From the NCBI RefSeq assembly GCF_000231385.2, contig NC_018515.1, positions 2,066,501 through 2,130,500 on the forward strand: a stretch of 64,000 bases of DNA, in the 5' to 3' direction. Made by a program: the position numbers and the translations under genes. This DNA comes from Desulfosporosinus meridiei DSM 13257. GTDB lineage: Bacteria > Bacillota > Desulfitobacteriia > Desulfitobacteriales > Desulfitobacteriaceae. The notes beneath the pieces were generated by a model. The model was given only the letters and a program-made list of their open reading frames with translations, searched no databases and was not told the DNA's origin. Positions 18,727 to 27,396 of this stretch are shown piece by piece (positions within the stretch are counted from its first letter, which is position 1; each line of letters begins with the position of its first letter).

Positions 18727-18753
18727 TTGGCTACCATTTCAAATGGTAGCCAA
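18727..18753. terminator. bidirectional hairpin terminator (copy 1)
   Basis: TTGGCTACCATTT-C-AAATGGTAGCCAA is a perfect inverted repeat between converging genes. Almost the same hairpin occurs at 26130-26156 and 28824-28848, each time next to a YjcZ-like gene or remnant. Confidence 0.85.
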
Positions 18754-18767
18754 TTCAACCTACACGT

Positions 18768-18905
18768 TTAGAATATGACTCCTAAAGCAATAAGAATCAA
18801 AATAGCAATCCCGATAATTGCTGCACCGACACCGACTCCGCCATACCCACAACCAGCGACTGGGGCAACGGGAGGAGGACAGCATACATTACCCATTCCG
18901 TACAT
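18768..18905 (-). CDS. tiny YjcZ-like membrane protein (45 aa)
   Basis: MYGMGNVCCPPPVAPVAGCG followed by a Gly-rich link and one C-terminal membrane helix (GAAIIGIAILILIALGVIF). The style, very short with Cys/Gly/Tyr-rich head and single helix, matches YjcZ-type spore proteins. The ATG follows AAAGGTGGAAACA. It lies directly downstream of a second tiny gene on the same strand. A near-identical pair occurs at 26171-26463. Confidence 0.7.
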   Translation of the reverse strand: MYGMGNVCCPPPVAPVAGCGYGGVGVGAAIIGIAILILIALGVIF

Positions 18906-18930
18906 ATTGTTTCCACCTTTCTAACTTAAA

Positions 18931-19053
18931 TTAGAATACAATTCCTAAAGCGATGAGAAGAAGAATTATTACTACAACAGCTGCAATGCCAGCTCCAAAT
19001 CCTTTTCCATGATCACAACCGCAAGCGGCTCCATCCATGTTACCAAATGCCAT
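18931..19053 (-). CDS. tiny membrane protein (40 aa), partner of the YjcZ-like gene
   Basis: MAFGNMDGAACGCDHGKGFG followed by one membrane helix ending LLLIALGIVF. AAAGGGGG lies 10 bases before the ATG. It is transcribed with the 45-residue gene. A CATATTATG sequence about 40 bases upstream, conserved in the second cassette, could be the -10 of a sporulation sigma factor (inference). Confidence 0.7.
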   Translation of the reverse strand: MAFGNMDGAACGCDHGKGFGAGIAAVVVIILLLIALGIVF

Positions 19054-19320
19054 TTAATTTACCCCCTTTAACTTTGACTTAATTCATAATATGGAAATAA
19101 TACCCAATTGAAATTTGTCTAAGAAAAATTCTTTGGTATATGATGAATCGAAATCCTAACCGAAGATCTAAACTTGCTAGGTAAAAGTTATAACCAATGG
19201 TAGGTTACTTTAAAAAGCAAATGTAGGCGAGATATTGACATGAGCCGGTACATGCACAACAAATATTTGTCTCTCCATAAAATAAATAAGTAAAAATATG
19301 GAAATAGAGAGGTGTCTGTG

Positions 19321-19605
19321 ATGTACTATACAACCCAACCGGGAGATTCTTTATACACTATTTCAATGCAGCATAAAACAACCCTTCAACATTTGATCAA
19401 TATAAATCCTCAAATCAGCAATCCAAATATGATTCGTGTTGGCGAAAAAATTGAAGTTGGCAATCCATGGGTTCTCAATCCATGGCGGGGTAACGAATGG
19501 CGGATGGGCATGGAAGAGTATCAAAAAGGTATTGAAGAATACCGAAAGGGCCGTGCTGAGTATCGTAAGGGTCGTAAAGAACAGCTGAAATATAAAAAAC
19601 GGTAA
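19321..19605 (+). CDS. LysM domain protein, probably spore-associated
   Basis: A 94-residue protein with one LysM peptidoglycan-binding domain (residues 3-46, TTQPGDSLYTISMQHKTTLQ to MIRVGEKIEV) and a charged tail of EYxKG repeats (EEYQKGIEEYRKGRAEYRKG). There is no signal peptide, as in spore-coat or cortex LysM proteins such as SafA (comparison only). The ATG follows GAGAGGTG. Being next to tiny YjcZ-like genes fits a sporulation role. Confidence 0.8.
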   Translation: MYYTTQPGDSLYTISMQHKTTLQHLININPQISNPNMIRVGEKIEVGNPWVLNPWRGNEWRMGMEEYQKGIEEYRKGRAEYRKGRKEQLKYKKR

Positions 19606-19840
19606 AAAAGAGGAAGACGGCGATAAAGTGGTTCCCATGTCAAGGACATTTTGAAAAAGGGGAATAATAAAATCAAAATATTTCATATACACTCCCAATA
19701 AGGTGGAGATATGACGAAAGCACTGGTTGTTGCATCCTTGTGGATTACAATTTCCAGTGCTTTTATTTGAAATCATAGCTATATAGCTTATGAAAATTTT
19801 AGAGTCAGAACAGCTTCTTTCGTCTAACATTGTTGGTCTG

Positions 19841-19870
19841 GTTTACACTCTGTTTAAAAACCTATATTAT
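19841..19870 (+). promoter_or_regulatory. promoter with direct-repeat box before the two-component genes
   Basis: TTTACA and TATTAT are 17 bases apart. The -35 area contains a GTTTA direct repeat with 11-base spacing (GTTTACACTCTGTTTAAA). The same 30-base block, 25 of 30 bases identical, lies before the RND operon at 21757-21786. OmpR-type regulators bind such direct repeats near -35, so this is probably the box of the regulator encoded next door. Confidence 0.65.
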
Positions 19871-19905
19871 CGTAAATATGTGTTTTACGAAAATGAGGTG
19901 TGGCA

Positions 19906-20583
19906 ATGATTAAAATATTGGTGGTTGATGACGATGCTTATATTCGCAGGCTGGTAAGTACCATATTGAAGGATGACGGTTTCGAGGTTTACGAAGCTGT
20001 AGACGGCCGGGACGCACTTCTGAAACTCGACGAAAAAAGAATAGATCTTTGCGTAGCTGATATAATGATGCCTAATATGGATGGCTTGGAGTTTTGCCGG
20101 AATGCCCGCAATTATTACAAAGATATGCCTATCCTTATGCTGACGGCGAAAAGTGAAATAGGCTCAAAAATTGAAAGCTATGGATCGGGTGCGGATGATT
20201 ACCTGACAAAACCTTTTGAAGCGGAAGAATTGCTGCTGCGCAGCAGAGCGCTGCTGAAACGCTATAAAATCGCTTCCCAGCAAACCATTGCGATAGGCCT
20301 TCTTACCGTGGACAACACCAGTCATACAGTTTCAGCCAACGGAGAACGCCTAAGTATTCCCCTGCGGGAATTTGAACTTCTTTTTAAGCTCGGCAGCTTC
20401 CCGGGAAAAACCTTATCCCGCAATCAGCTGATTGAGGATATCTGGGGGTTCGATTTTGACGGCAATGAACGCACTTTGGATGTTCATGTCGGACGGCTGC
20501 GCGACCGATTTCCGCCCGCAGGATTCGGTTTTCAAATTCTCACCATCCGCAGCTTGGGTTATCGTCTGGAGGTGATTTCTTGA
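19906..20583 (+). CDS. OmpR family response regulator
   Basis: A 225-residue regulator: receiver domain (acidic residues 8-10, phospho-Asp52 in VADIMMPNMDG, Lys in DYLTKPFE about 101) followed by an OmpR/PhoB winged helix (LSIPLREFELLFKLG to LDVHVGRLRDRF). I chose the ATG after GAGGTG, not a GTG two codons earlier. The kinase gene overlaps its stop codon. The pair probably controls the RND pump genes that follow, because the same promoter box lies before both units. Confidence 0.92.
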   Translation: MIKILVVDDDAYIRRLVSTILKDDGFEVYEAVDGRDALLKLDEKRIDLCVADIMMPNMDGLEFCRNARNYYKDMPILMLTAKSEIGSKIESYGSGADDYLTKPFEAEELLLRSRALLKRYKIASQQTIAIGLLTVDNTSHTVSANGERLSIPLREFELLFKLGSFPGKTLSRNQLIEDIWGFDFDGNERTLDVHVGRLRDRFPPAGFGFQILTIRSLGYRLEVIS

Positions 20584-21617
20584 AAGAAAAGAGCTGGTTG
20601 CAAAATTTACTCTGGCTGTGTTTTGTTGCGTGCATGCTGGCGGCGTGTTTTGTGGCGAGCTATCTGCTGATGCTGCTGATTTACCGGTTCATAGGAAGAC
20701 CGTCGGAACCGTGGTCGGATATGCTCTACGGTACTATCAATTTAGTCCTGATTGTCGGAAGTTTTATGTTAGTGGCTTTTATACATCAAGACGATCGGTC
20801 CCGCCTTGCGCAGAGAACCCTTGAAGCTTTGGAGAGAATAGCCCAGGGTAATTTTGATGTCTTTATTGAGCGGGATAAACATGGGCATTTTCTTGAAATC
20901 ACTGACAGCATCAATAAGATGGCCAAAGAACTCGGCTCCATGGAGCAGCTGCGGCAGGATTTTATCTCTAACATATCTCATGAGTTTCAATCGCCGCTGA
21001 CATCCATCAGTGGCTATGCCGCCCTGCTGCGCAAGGACGGAGCGACGCTTAAACAGCAGGAATATGCCGCGATCATCGAAGAGGAAAGTAAGAGATTATC
21101 CAAACTGGCAGATAATCTTTTGCGGCTGTCGGCCTTGGAAAGGTCGGGCAGATCTATCACGAAAGCCCCATTTCGCTTGGACAGACAACTCGAAAACGTT
21201 GTCTTACTCTTAGAACCGCAATGGAAAGCAAAAAATATTATTCCCGAAACAACCTTGCCAAAAATAACTGTCTATGGAAACGAGGATTTGTTAAAGCAGG
21301 TTTGGATCAACCTTTTGGTGAATGCTCTAAAATTTACTCCTGAAAATGGGGAGCTTAACGTCAGCTTAAAACAAGACGGCGAAACCGTGGTTTGTATCAT
21401 TTCCGATAACGGTATCGGTATAGCGCCAGCTGAGCAAATGCATATTTTTGAGCGATTTTATAAAGTAGATAAATCCCGTGACCGCTCATTAGGTGGAAAT
21501 GGGCTGGGACTAGCCCTGGTGAAAAAGATTATAAATTTACACCAGGGTAAGGTTACTGTGGAAAGTGAGTTAGGAAAGGGAACAGTATTCCAGGTTAAAT
21601 TACCCACCAAGGAATAA
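20580..21617 (+). CDS. sensor histidine kinase
   Basis: A 345-residue membrane kinase with two helices near the N-terminus (about 12-36 and 52-70) and only a short loop between, so it probably senses within the membrane. HAMP is at about 75-125, HisKA with His134 (NISHEFQSPL) next, then HATPase with DNGIGI and GGNGLGLALVKKI. The TTG start overlaps the regulator's TGA and has a GGAGGTGA site. The partner is the regulator at 19906. Confidence 0.92.
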   Translation: MKEKSWLQNLLWLCFVACMLAACFVASYLLMLLIYRFIGRPSEPWSDMLYGTINLVLIVGSFMLVAFIHQDDRSRLAQRTLEALERIAQGNFDVFIERDKHGHFLEITDSINKMAKELGSMEQLRQDFISNISHEFQSPLTSISGYAALLRKDGATLKQQEYAAIIEEESKRLSKLADNLLRLSALERSGRSITKAPFRLDRQLENVVLLLEPQWKAKNIIPETTLPKITVYGNEDLLKQVWINLLVNALKFTPENGELNVSLKQDGETVVCIISDNGIGIAPAEQMHIFERFYKVDKSRDRSLGGNGLGLALVKKIINLHQGKVTVESELGKGTVFQVKLPTKE

Positions 21618-21630
21618 CAGAAAATCGGGC

Positions 21631-21668
21631 AAAAACGGCGTAGGAACTATCCTGCAGCCGTTTTTTTA
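21631..21668 (+). terminator. hairpin terminator
   Basis: AAAACGGC pairs with GCCGTTTT around a 17-base loop and is followed by TTTT. It ends the two-component operon. Confidence 0.7.
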
Positions 21669-21756
21669 TTCAATTACAAACAAAAGTGCAACTAAGGCCG
21701 CTGCCTTTTCCGCCAAGTTTCTTAATGTTTAAAAGCTTTTCGAAAAATGGATTCCT

Positions 21757-21786
21757 GTTTACGCTCCGTTTAAATTCCTATTCTAT
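21757..21786 (+). promoter_or_regulatory. probable regulator box and promoter before the RND operon
   Basis: GTTTACGCTCCGTTTAAA with an 11-base direct repeat, followed 17 bases after TTTACG by TTCTAT. It matches the promoter of the two-component operon at 19841-19870 almost base for base. The region between (21669-21756) has no convincing gene. Confidence 0.6.
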
Positions 21787-21873
21787 GCTGAGTTCAGGAA
21801 TGCGCCGATTTTCGAGGGGAGCGAGTTACGGTGCTCAAACTAGTGTGCAATTCATACAGGGAGGAATCAAACA

Positions 21874-23031
21874 ATGCTAACGAAGAAAAAAGTGATTATT
21901 TCTATTGCTGTTTTAGTTGTCCTGATGACAGGTGTTATGTTGTTAGGCAATCAGGAGAGAGCAGCTGAAGCAGAAAATAAGCAAATTACTATTGAAGCTG
22001 TAAATAATAAGGTTTATGTCATGGTTCAGCAAGTGAATTTTATTGAAAAAGCAGCAGAAATTGAATTCAAGGCTTCCTTGGAGCCATCGGAGGAAGGTAT
22101 CGTAAGTAGTAAAGTCGGAGGAAAGGTTGTACAAATTCTGTTTGAAGAGGGTGAGTACATACATCAGGGAGAGCCTCTGGTTAAACTTGAGGAAAAGGAG
22201 GCCAGAAATAATCTTAGAGCAGCAGAAAGTCAACTGTCTGCCGCTCAAGCAAGTTTGACAAGTGCTGAAGTGAATTTGGAATCGGAACAGGGTAATTTTG
22301 AGAGGCTGAAAGTACTTTTTGATCATAATGGAATTGCTAAGGTTGAGCTGGAAAAGGCAGAAATAGCTGTAAAAGTTGCGAAAGCAAACCTCGAGGCCTT
22401 AAAAGCAAATGTCCTTACTGCGCAGGTTAATGTGGAAAGTCTGGCGGATTCTTTAGCCTATACCACTATTAGTGCACCAATCAGCGGAATGATGGATGAA
22501 AAAAGTGTGAGTCTGGGTCAGAATGTGGATTCGGGAACCATACTTGGGAAAGTTAAAAACATTTCACCGATCAATGCTGTCATAGAAGTAGCGCAGACAA
22601 ACCTGGAGGATATTAAAGTTGGGCAAAAGGCCCAAGTAACCATCGGAGAGAGCAACCCATTAGTCTATGAGGGAACGCTGAAAAGTATCAATGGGTCCGC
22701 TGACCCATCCTCACGGGTTTTCAAAGGCAAGATTCAATTGGATAACCCAGACCAGACCCTCAAGCCCGGAAGTTTTGCCAAGGCAGAAATAGTTAATGAC
22801 CAAAAGGTTGAGATAGCTACCGTTCCCCTGGCAGCTTTAGCAGGCAATGGAGATAACTGCTACGTTTACGTAAATGACCAAGGGATTGCCCGTAAACGCA
22901 GTGTCATCATTGGCGAAACCGAGGAAAATGTGGTAGTCATTAAATCCGGTGTGCAAAAAGGCGAGAGCGTAATTTGTACTAATGTGAACACATTGCAGGA
23001 TGGAGACGCTATAGCGGTAGTTGAGGAATAG
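21874..23031 (+). CDS. RND efflux periplasmic-adaptor (HlyD/MFP) subunit
   Basis: A 385-residue adaptor anchored by an N-terminal helix (KKVIISIAVLVVLMTGVMLL). Lipoyl half-motifs (GKVVQILFEEGEYIHQGEPL and LAYTTISAPISGMMDEKSV) flank a coiled-coil hairpin (about 110-190), followed by beta-barrel domains. It connects with the RND pump encoded 11 bases downstream. In a one-membrane Firmicute no outer-membrane channel is expected and none is encoded here. Start ATG after GGGAGGAATC. Confidence 0.92.
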   Translation: MLTKKKVIISIAVLVVLMTGVMLLGNQERAAEAENKQITIEAVNNKVYVMVQQVNFIEKAAEIEFKASLEPSEEGIVSSKVGGKVVQILFEEGEYIHQGEPLVKLEEKEARNNLRAAESQLSAAQASLTSAEVNLESEQGNFERLKVLFDHNGIAKVELEKAEIAVKVAKANLEALKANVLTAQVNVESLADSLAYTTISAPISGMMDEKSVSLGQNVDSGTILGKVKNISPINAVIEVAQTNLEDIKVGQKAQVTIGESNPLVYEGTLKSINGSADPSSRVFKGKIQLDNPDQTLKPGSFAKAEIVNDQKVEIATVPLAALAGNGDNCYVYVNDQGIARKRSVIIGETEENVVVIKSGVQKGESVICTNVNTLQDGDAIAVVEE

Positions 23032-23042
23032 GGGGGATAAGG

Positions 23043-26000
23043 ATGATTTTAGCTGATGTCAGTATTAAGCGACCTGTTTTTATTACGGTTATTTTCGTAG
23101 TCCTCCTAGTAGTGGGTATTCTCTCCTACAATAGACTGACGGTCAATGATATGCCTCAGGCGGATATACCTTATGTTACAGTAACTGTTGAGCAAAGGGG
23201 AGCATCGCCGGAGCAACTCGAAACTAAGGTGACGAAGCTTGTCGAGGAAGCAGCAGGACAGATTTCCGGTGTAAAGCATATAAGTTCAACCATCACTGAG
23301 GGAGTGTCTAATACAGTTCTGGAGTTTTCTATGGATAAATCCGCAGATGTGGCGGTTCAAGAGGTGCGGGATAAAGTTGGCTCCATACGAGGGCAGCTGC
23401 CTCAAGAGGTTGAGGAGCCGGTTATTGCCAAATTTGATATGTCTGCCGAAGCTATTTTTTCTCTGGCAGTATCCGGGACAGGAGAAACTAAAGAGTTATC
23501 TCAATTAGTCGATGATGTTGTAAAAAAGGGTCTCTATACGGTTAAAGGCGTTGGTGCAGTAAACATCCAGGGTAATACAGGACGTGAAATACATATTCTG
23601 CTGGATAAGGAAAAGCTCGCTTCCTTTGGCTTAACTACGTCAGAAGTAGTTAATAGCCTGCAAAGTGATAATCTTGAGATGCAGGGCGGTAAGGTGACGG
23701 ATGCCAGCACAGAAATTTCCCTTAGTACAACCAGTAATATCAATAAAGTTGAGGATTTTAGTAACGTTCTGATTGCCAAACGGGCAGGATCTGAGATCAG
23801 AGTGCGTGATGTAGCAGAAGTGAGGGATGGAATGAAGGATAGGGAATCTCTCTGCTTTTATCAAGGCAAGCCGGCCATAGGGATTGATATCATCAAACAA
23901 TCAGGGGCCAATACAGTAAAGGTATCAGAAAACGTTAAAGAAGAATTGACGAGAATTGCAGGACTGCTGCCTGAAGGAGTAAAAGTTGACATTGTTCGTG
24001 ATAATTCCCAGGCAGTAAAGGACACGGTCAACAATGTTAATAAAACTGTCCTGGAAGGGTGTATCCTGGCAGTTGCCATTATCTTTCTCTTCTTGAATAA
24101 ATGGCAAAGCACCTTGACAAGTGCTATTTCTCTGCCTATCTCCATCATTACCACGTTTATTGCCATGAAGCTCATGAATTTTTCCATTAATACCATGTCA
24201 ATGATGGCCATATCACTTTCCGTCGGACTGCTGATCGATGACGCAATTGTTGTCATAGAAAATATTGAGCGCCATCTGGGTATGGGTAAATCCCCCTTTC
24301 AAGCAGCCCAAGATGCTACTTCTGAAATTGGTCTGGCAGTACTTGCCACGTCCCTGTCCGTCGTAGCTGTCTTTCTCCCAGTTGCCCTGGTCAGCGGATT
24401 CATCGGGAAAATATTTATTGAGTTTGGCCTGACAGTTGTATTTAGTATGTTAGTTTCGTTGTTCGTTTCTTTTACTCTGGTACCCATGATGTCTGCTAAA
24501 CTGCTCAAGGCAGAGGATAAAAGGGAAAAAGGGATTATTGGCAAGTTTTTAGGATGGTTTGACCAAAGGTTTGATAAACTTGCGGGAAATTATTCACAAT
24601 TACTTAAGGTAGTCCTCCGCCACAGGGTGAAAACTCTGGTCTTGGTTTTCGCTATGTTTGCGGGAAGTATCGCTTTAGTTCCCGGGCTGGGCTTCACCTT
24701 TCTACCTGCCACAGACTTGGGGGAACTTACCATCGATGTGGGGCTGGACTCAGGTTTATCCCTGGAGGCGGCAGGACAAAAAGCTAAAAACTTGGAAAGT
24801 ATTGCTTTAAAATATCCTGAAGTACGGAGTATGTATACTACAGTAGGCATGGATGAAGTATCAATTTACCTGAAGTTGTCTGATAAAAAGGAACGAAAGG
24901 ACAGTGCCAAAGACATCGCTGAGAAAATGAGAAATGATTACGAAAAAGTTCCTGGGATAGAGTTTGCCATTTATACAGCTTCAATGGGATCGGGCACCGC
25001 AAAGGATGTCACCTTTAATATTAGGGGGAATGATTACGAGCAGATGCAAACTATTGCCCTGGCAGCAAAACAGATGTTGAGGGAAGATCCCAGTGCTCGG
25101 GATATAAGCATTAGTTATAAGGCAGGAAAGCCTAAGCTACAGCTGGAGGTGGATCGTGATCAGGCAGCAGATCTGGGAGTCAATTCGGCTGCGGTAGGAG
25201 AAACCCTAAATACGCTGTTTGACGGTGTCGTCGTGAGCAAGTTTAATGGAGCAAAAGACCGCTATGATGTGAGGGTTTCCCTGGAAGAAGATCAGCGCGT
25301 GGACTTAGGCAGCTTGAGCGGGATCTATGTCTCAGGCTCAAATGAGCGTATGGTTCCCCTGGACCAGGTGACCCGCAAGGCTTTTGCAACCACCTCTTCC
25401 ACCCTGCAAAGGTACGACAGGGCAGGAGAAATTGAACTCTCAGCCAATGTTACAGGGATTTCTGCCGATGATTTTTCAGCGTTAAATTTGCAAAAGCTCA
25501 ATCATGAACTACAGATGCCCAAGGGTATTTCTCTTGTACTGGCTGATGATCCAATGGGAGATGGCTTTATTGAGCTGGTAATAGCCTTGGGAATGGGCAT
25601 TCTCTTTATATTCCTGGTTATGGCAGCCCAGTTTGAGAGCTATATTGACCCGGTAGCGATTATGTTTGCTCTGCCTTTGGCTATTATCGGAGCAATACTT
25701 GGCCTGTTTATTGCCGGCAGTCAGCTAAGCGTCATGTCTTTGATCGGGGTCATTTTGTTGATGGGCCTAGTTGCCAAGAATGCTATTTTGCTGGTTGACT
25801 ATGCCAGACAGAAGAGAAGCGAAGGAGCAGAGATCTATAACGCCTTGGCGGAAGCTGGACTGGTAAGGCTGCGTCCCATCGTGATGACGTCTTTGGCTAT
25901 GATTTTCGGCATGCTGCCTTCAGCATTTGCGCAAGCAACCGGCTCGGAGATGTATGCTCCAATGGCTCATGCGGTTATTGGGGGATTAATTACTTCAACG

Positions 26001-26099
26001 ATTCTGACGTTATTTGTTGTACCGGTTATTTACACCTTGTTGGATGATTGCAAAAAAATGTTCAGAAGGCAATCCTCGGTAATCAGTGTCAAAGGATAA
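23043..26099 (+). CDS. RND family multidrug/solute efflux pump (AcrB-like)
   Basis: A 1018-residue HAE1-type pump with 12 membrane helices and two large outer loops. The proton-relay acidic pair is visible in SVGLLIDDAIVVIENIERH (helix 4), and the second-half motif GLVAKNAILLVDYARQ is present. It exports drugs, fatty acids or similar compounds using proton flow. It is cotranscribed with the adaptor, under a promoter resembling that of the adjacent two-component system. The two ends of this region carry duplicated YjcZ-like cassettes. Confidence 0.95.
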   Translation: MILADVSIKRPVFITVIFVVLLVVGILSYNRLTVNDMPQADIPYVTVTVEQRGASPEQLETKVTKLVEEAAGQISGVKHISSTITEGVSNTVLEFSMDKSADVAVQEVRDKVGSIRGQLPQEVEEPVIAKFDMSAEAIFSLAVSGTGETKELSQLVDDVVKKGLYTVKGVGAVNIQGNTGREIHILLDKEKLASFGLTTSEVVNSLQSDNLEMQGGKVTDASTEISLSTTSNINKVEDFSNVLIAKRAGSEIRVRDVAEVRDGMKDRESLCFYQGKPAIGIDIIKQSGANTVKVSENVKEELTRIAGLLPEGVKVDIVRDNSQAVKDTVNNVNKTVLEGCILAVAIIFLFLNKWQSTLTSAISLPISIITTFIAMKLMNFSINTMSMMAISLSVGLLIDDAIVVIENIERHLGMGKSPFQAAQDATSEIGLAVLATSLSVVAVFLPVALVSGFIGKIFIEFGLTVVFSMLVSLFVSFTLVPMMSAKLLKAEDKREKGIIGKFLGWFDQRFDKLAGNYSQLLKVVLRHRVKTLVLVFAMFAGSIALVPGLGFTFLPATDLGELTIDVGLDSGLSLEAAGQKAKNLESIALKYPEVRSMYTTVGMDEVSIYLKLSDKKERKDSAKDIAEKMRNDYEKVPGIEFAIYTASMGSGTAKDVTFNIRGNDYEQMQTIALAAKQMLREDPSARDISISYKAGKPKLQLEVDRDQAADLGVNSAAVGETLNTLFDGVVVSKFNGAKDRYDVRVSLEEDQRVDLGSLSGIYVSGSNERMVPLDQVTRKAFATTSSTLQRYDRAGEIELSANVTGISADDFSALNLQKLNHELQMPKGISLVLADDPMGDGFIELVIALGMGILFIFLVMAAQFESYIDPVAIMFALPLAIIGAILGLFIAGSQLSVMSLIGVILLMGLVAKNAILLVDYARQKRSEGAEIYNALAEAGLVRLRPIVMTSLAMIFGMLPSAFAQATGSEMYAPMAHAVIGGLITSTILTLFVVPVIYTLLDDCKKMFRRQSSVISVKG

Positions 26100-26129
26100 G
26101 TATAAAAATATACTGGATCTATATTTTTA

Positions 26130-26156
26130 AAGGCTACCATTTCAAATGGTAGCCAA
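26130..26156. terminator. bidirectional hairpin terminator (copy 2)
   Basis: GGCTACCATTT-C-AAATGGTAGCC, identical in its core to the hairpin at 18727-18753. It lies between the RND pump gene and the opposing YjcZ-like gene. Confidence 0.85.
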
Positions 26157-26170
26157 TTCAACGTACACTT

Positions 26171-26314
26171 TTAGAATATGACTCCTAAGGCAAGAAGAAT
26201 TAAAATAGCAATCGCAATAATTCCTGCACCGATTCCTGCACCGACTCCGCCATACCCATAACCAGCGACTGGGGCAACCTGAGGAGGACAGCAGACATTA
26301 CTCATTCCGTACAT
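26171..26314 (-). CDS. tiny YjcZ-like membrane protein (47 aa), second copy
   Basis: MYGMSNVCCPPQVAPVAGYG, a Gly-rich link and a C-terminal helix (AIAILILLALGVIF). It is the paralogue of the 18768-18905 gene; two residues are inserted in the Gly region. AAAGGTGGAAACATT precedes the ATG. Confidence 0.7.
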   Translation of the reverse strand: MYGMSNVCCPPQVAPVAGYGYGGVGAGIGAGIIAIAILILLALGVIF

Positions 26315-26340
26315 AATGTTTCCACCTTTCTAAATTAAAA

Positions 26341-26463
26341 TTAGAACACAATTCCTAATGCGATGAGAAGAAGAATTATTATTACAATAGCAGCAATGCC
26401 AGCTCCAAATCCTTTTCCATGATCACAACCGCAAGCGGCTCCATCAACGTTACCAAATGCCAT
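26341..26463 (-). CDS. tiny membrane protein (40 aa), second copy
   Basis: MAFGNVDGAACGCDHGKGFG then a helix ending LLLIALGIVF. It differs from the 18931-19053 product at only a few positions. An AAAGGGGG ribosome site and an upstream CATATTATG sequence are conserved in both copies. Confidence 0.7.
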   Translation of the reverse strand: MAFGNVDGAACGCDHGKGFGAGIAAIVIIILLLIALGIVF

Positions 26464-26728
26464 TTAACTTACCCCCTTTAACCTTGATCTAATCCATAAT
26501 ATGGAAAATATTGCAATTTGAAATTTGTCTAAGTGAAATTTTTTTTGGATCATGTCTGAAATCCTAAACGAAGATTTATACTTCCTCTGCATAAGTTTTA
26601 GTACGAACCGAGGTTACTCGACTCGAAAAGAATTAACTTGACAAAGCCAAATCAATGAGGTATTTTATTAGCAGAATAGTTCTTTCGACGAAGTATTCTC
26701 TTGAGGTAATAATATCTGGGGGACTATC

Positions 26729-27211
26729 ATGGGGCAGGAGAAGGTTTTAGATTTCGTATTGGATAATTTAAAGAAAGTATTTTTCCCTGAAGAATGGATT
26801 CAGTTGGATCTGAGTGTTTCCAAGACCGAACTCTTAGCTATGCTGATTGTCGACAGGTATGGAGAGGTAATCATGAGTCAGATATCAGATTATCTTAATG
26901 CTCCACTTAGTACCACGACGGGGCTCGTCAATCGCTTAGTTAAAAACGGCTATCTGCAAAGAGAAAGGAGCGAGGAGGATCGGCGAATTGTAACGATCCA
27001 GCTTACGGATAAGGGTAAAACTATGATGAGAGAACTTAAAGCAACGATTGAGTCTTACCTGGAAAGATTCAATGCTCTTTTATCCGCTGAAGAGCGTCAA
27101 CTTCTATTTAAGATTATCCTGAAGATCGTTAATGAGTTGAGCCGAAAAGATCCAGTCGCTGAGAACCATGAAAAGCAGGATCATTTCTTACGAAAAATAC
27201 CGATTGAATAA
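26729..27211 (+). CDS. MarR family transcriptional regulator
   Basis: A 160-residue MarR protein: recognition region VIMSQISDYLNAPLSTTTGL then VNRLVKNGYLQRER, wing SEEDRRIVTIQLTDKGK. The start is ATG after TGGGGGAC. It stands alone, upstream of the ArsA-type gene in the same direction but 185 bases away; whether it controls it cannot be told. It is not closely similar to the MarR protein at 2014. Confidence 0.88.
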   Translation: MGQEKVLDFVLDNLKKVFFPEEWIQLDLSVSKTELLAMLIVDRYGEVIMSQISDYLNAPLSTTTGLVNRLVKNGYLQRERSEEDRRIVTIQLTDKGKTMMRELKATIESYLERFNALLSAEERQLLFKIILKIVNELSRKDPVAENHEKQDHFLRKIPIE

Positions 27212-27396
27212 GTTTTCATATTTCTTAATCCAGATGCTCACCCTAACTTCTTTAAAAAGTAGGTCAATGAGGTTGCAAATGGTGCAAATGGATTATAGAG
27301 ATTTTTTTAAACAATACTTCGCACAAAGTACTATTCGTTAGAAATACAGTACTTTACGGGAAATAAAATGCCAATATAATGCAGGAGGGATTAACT

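Noticed and set aside
19710-19769. 19-codon ORF MTKALVVASLWITISSAFI with AAGGTGGAG before it
   Set aside because: AAAGCACTGG and CCAGTGCTTT at its two ends form a hairpin that looks like a terminator. The short peptide is more likely accidental.
21686-21880. ORF upstream of the RND adaptor gene
   Set aside because: It covers the promoter box and ribosome site of the adaptor gene and has no ribosome site of its own; composition is not protein-like.
21874-26099. Full tripartite efflux system with an outer-membrane channel
   Set aside because: No TolC-like gene is present, and the overall gene content points to a Firmicute with one membrane.
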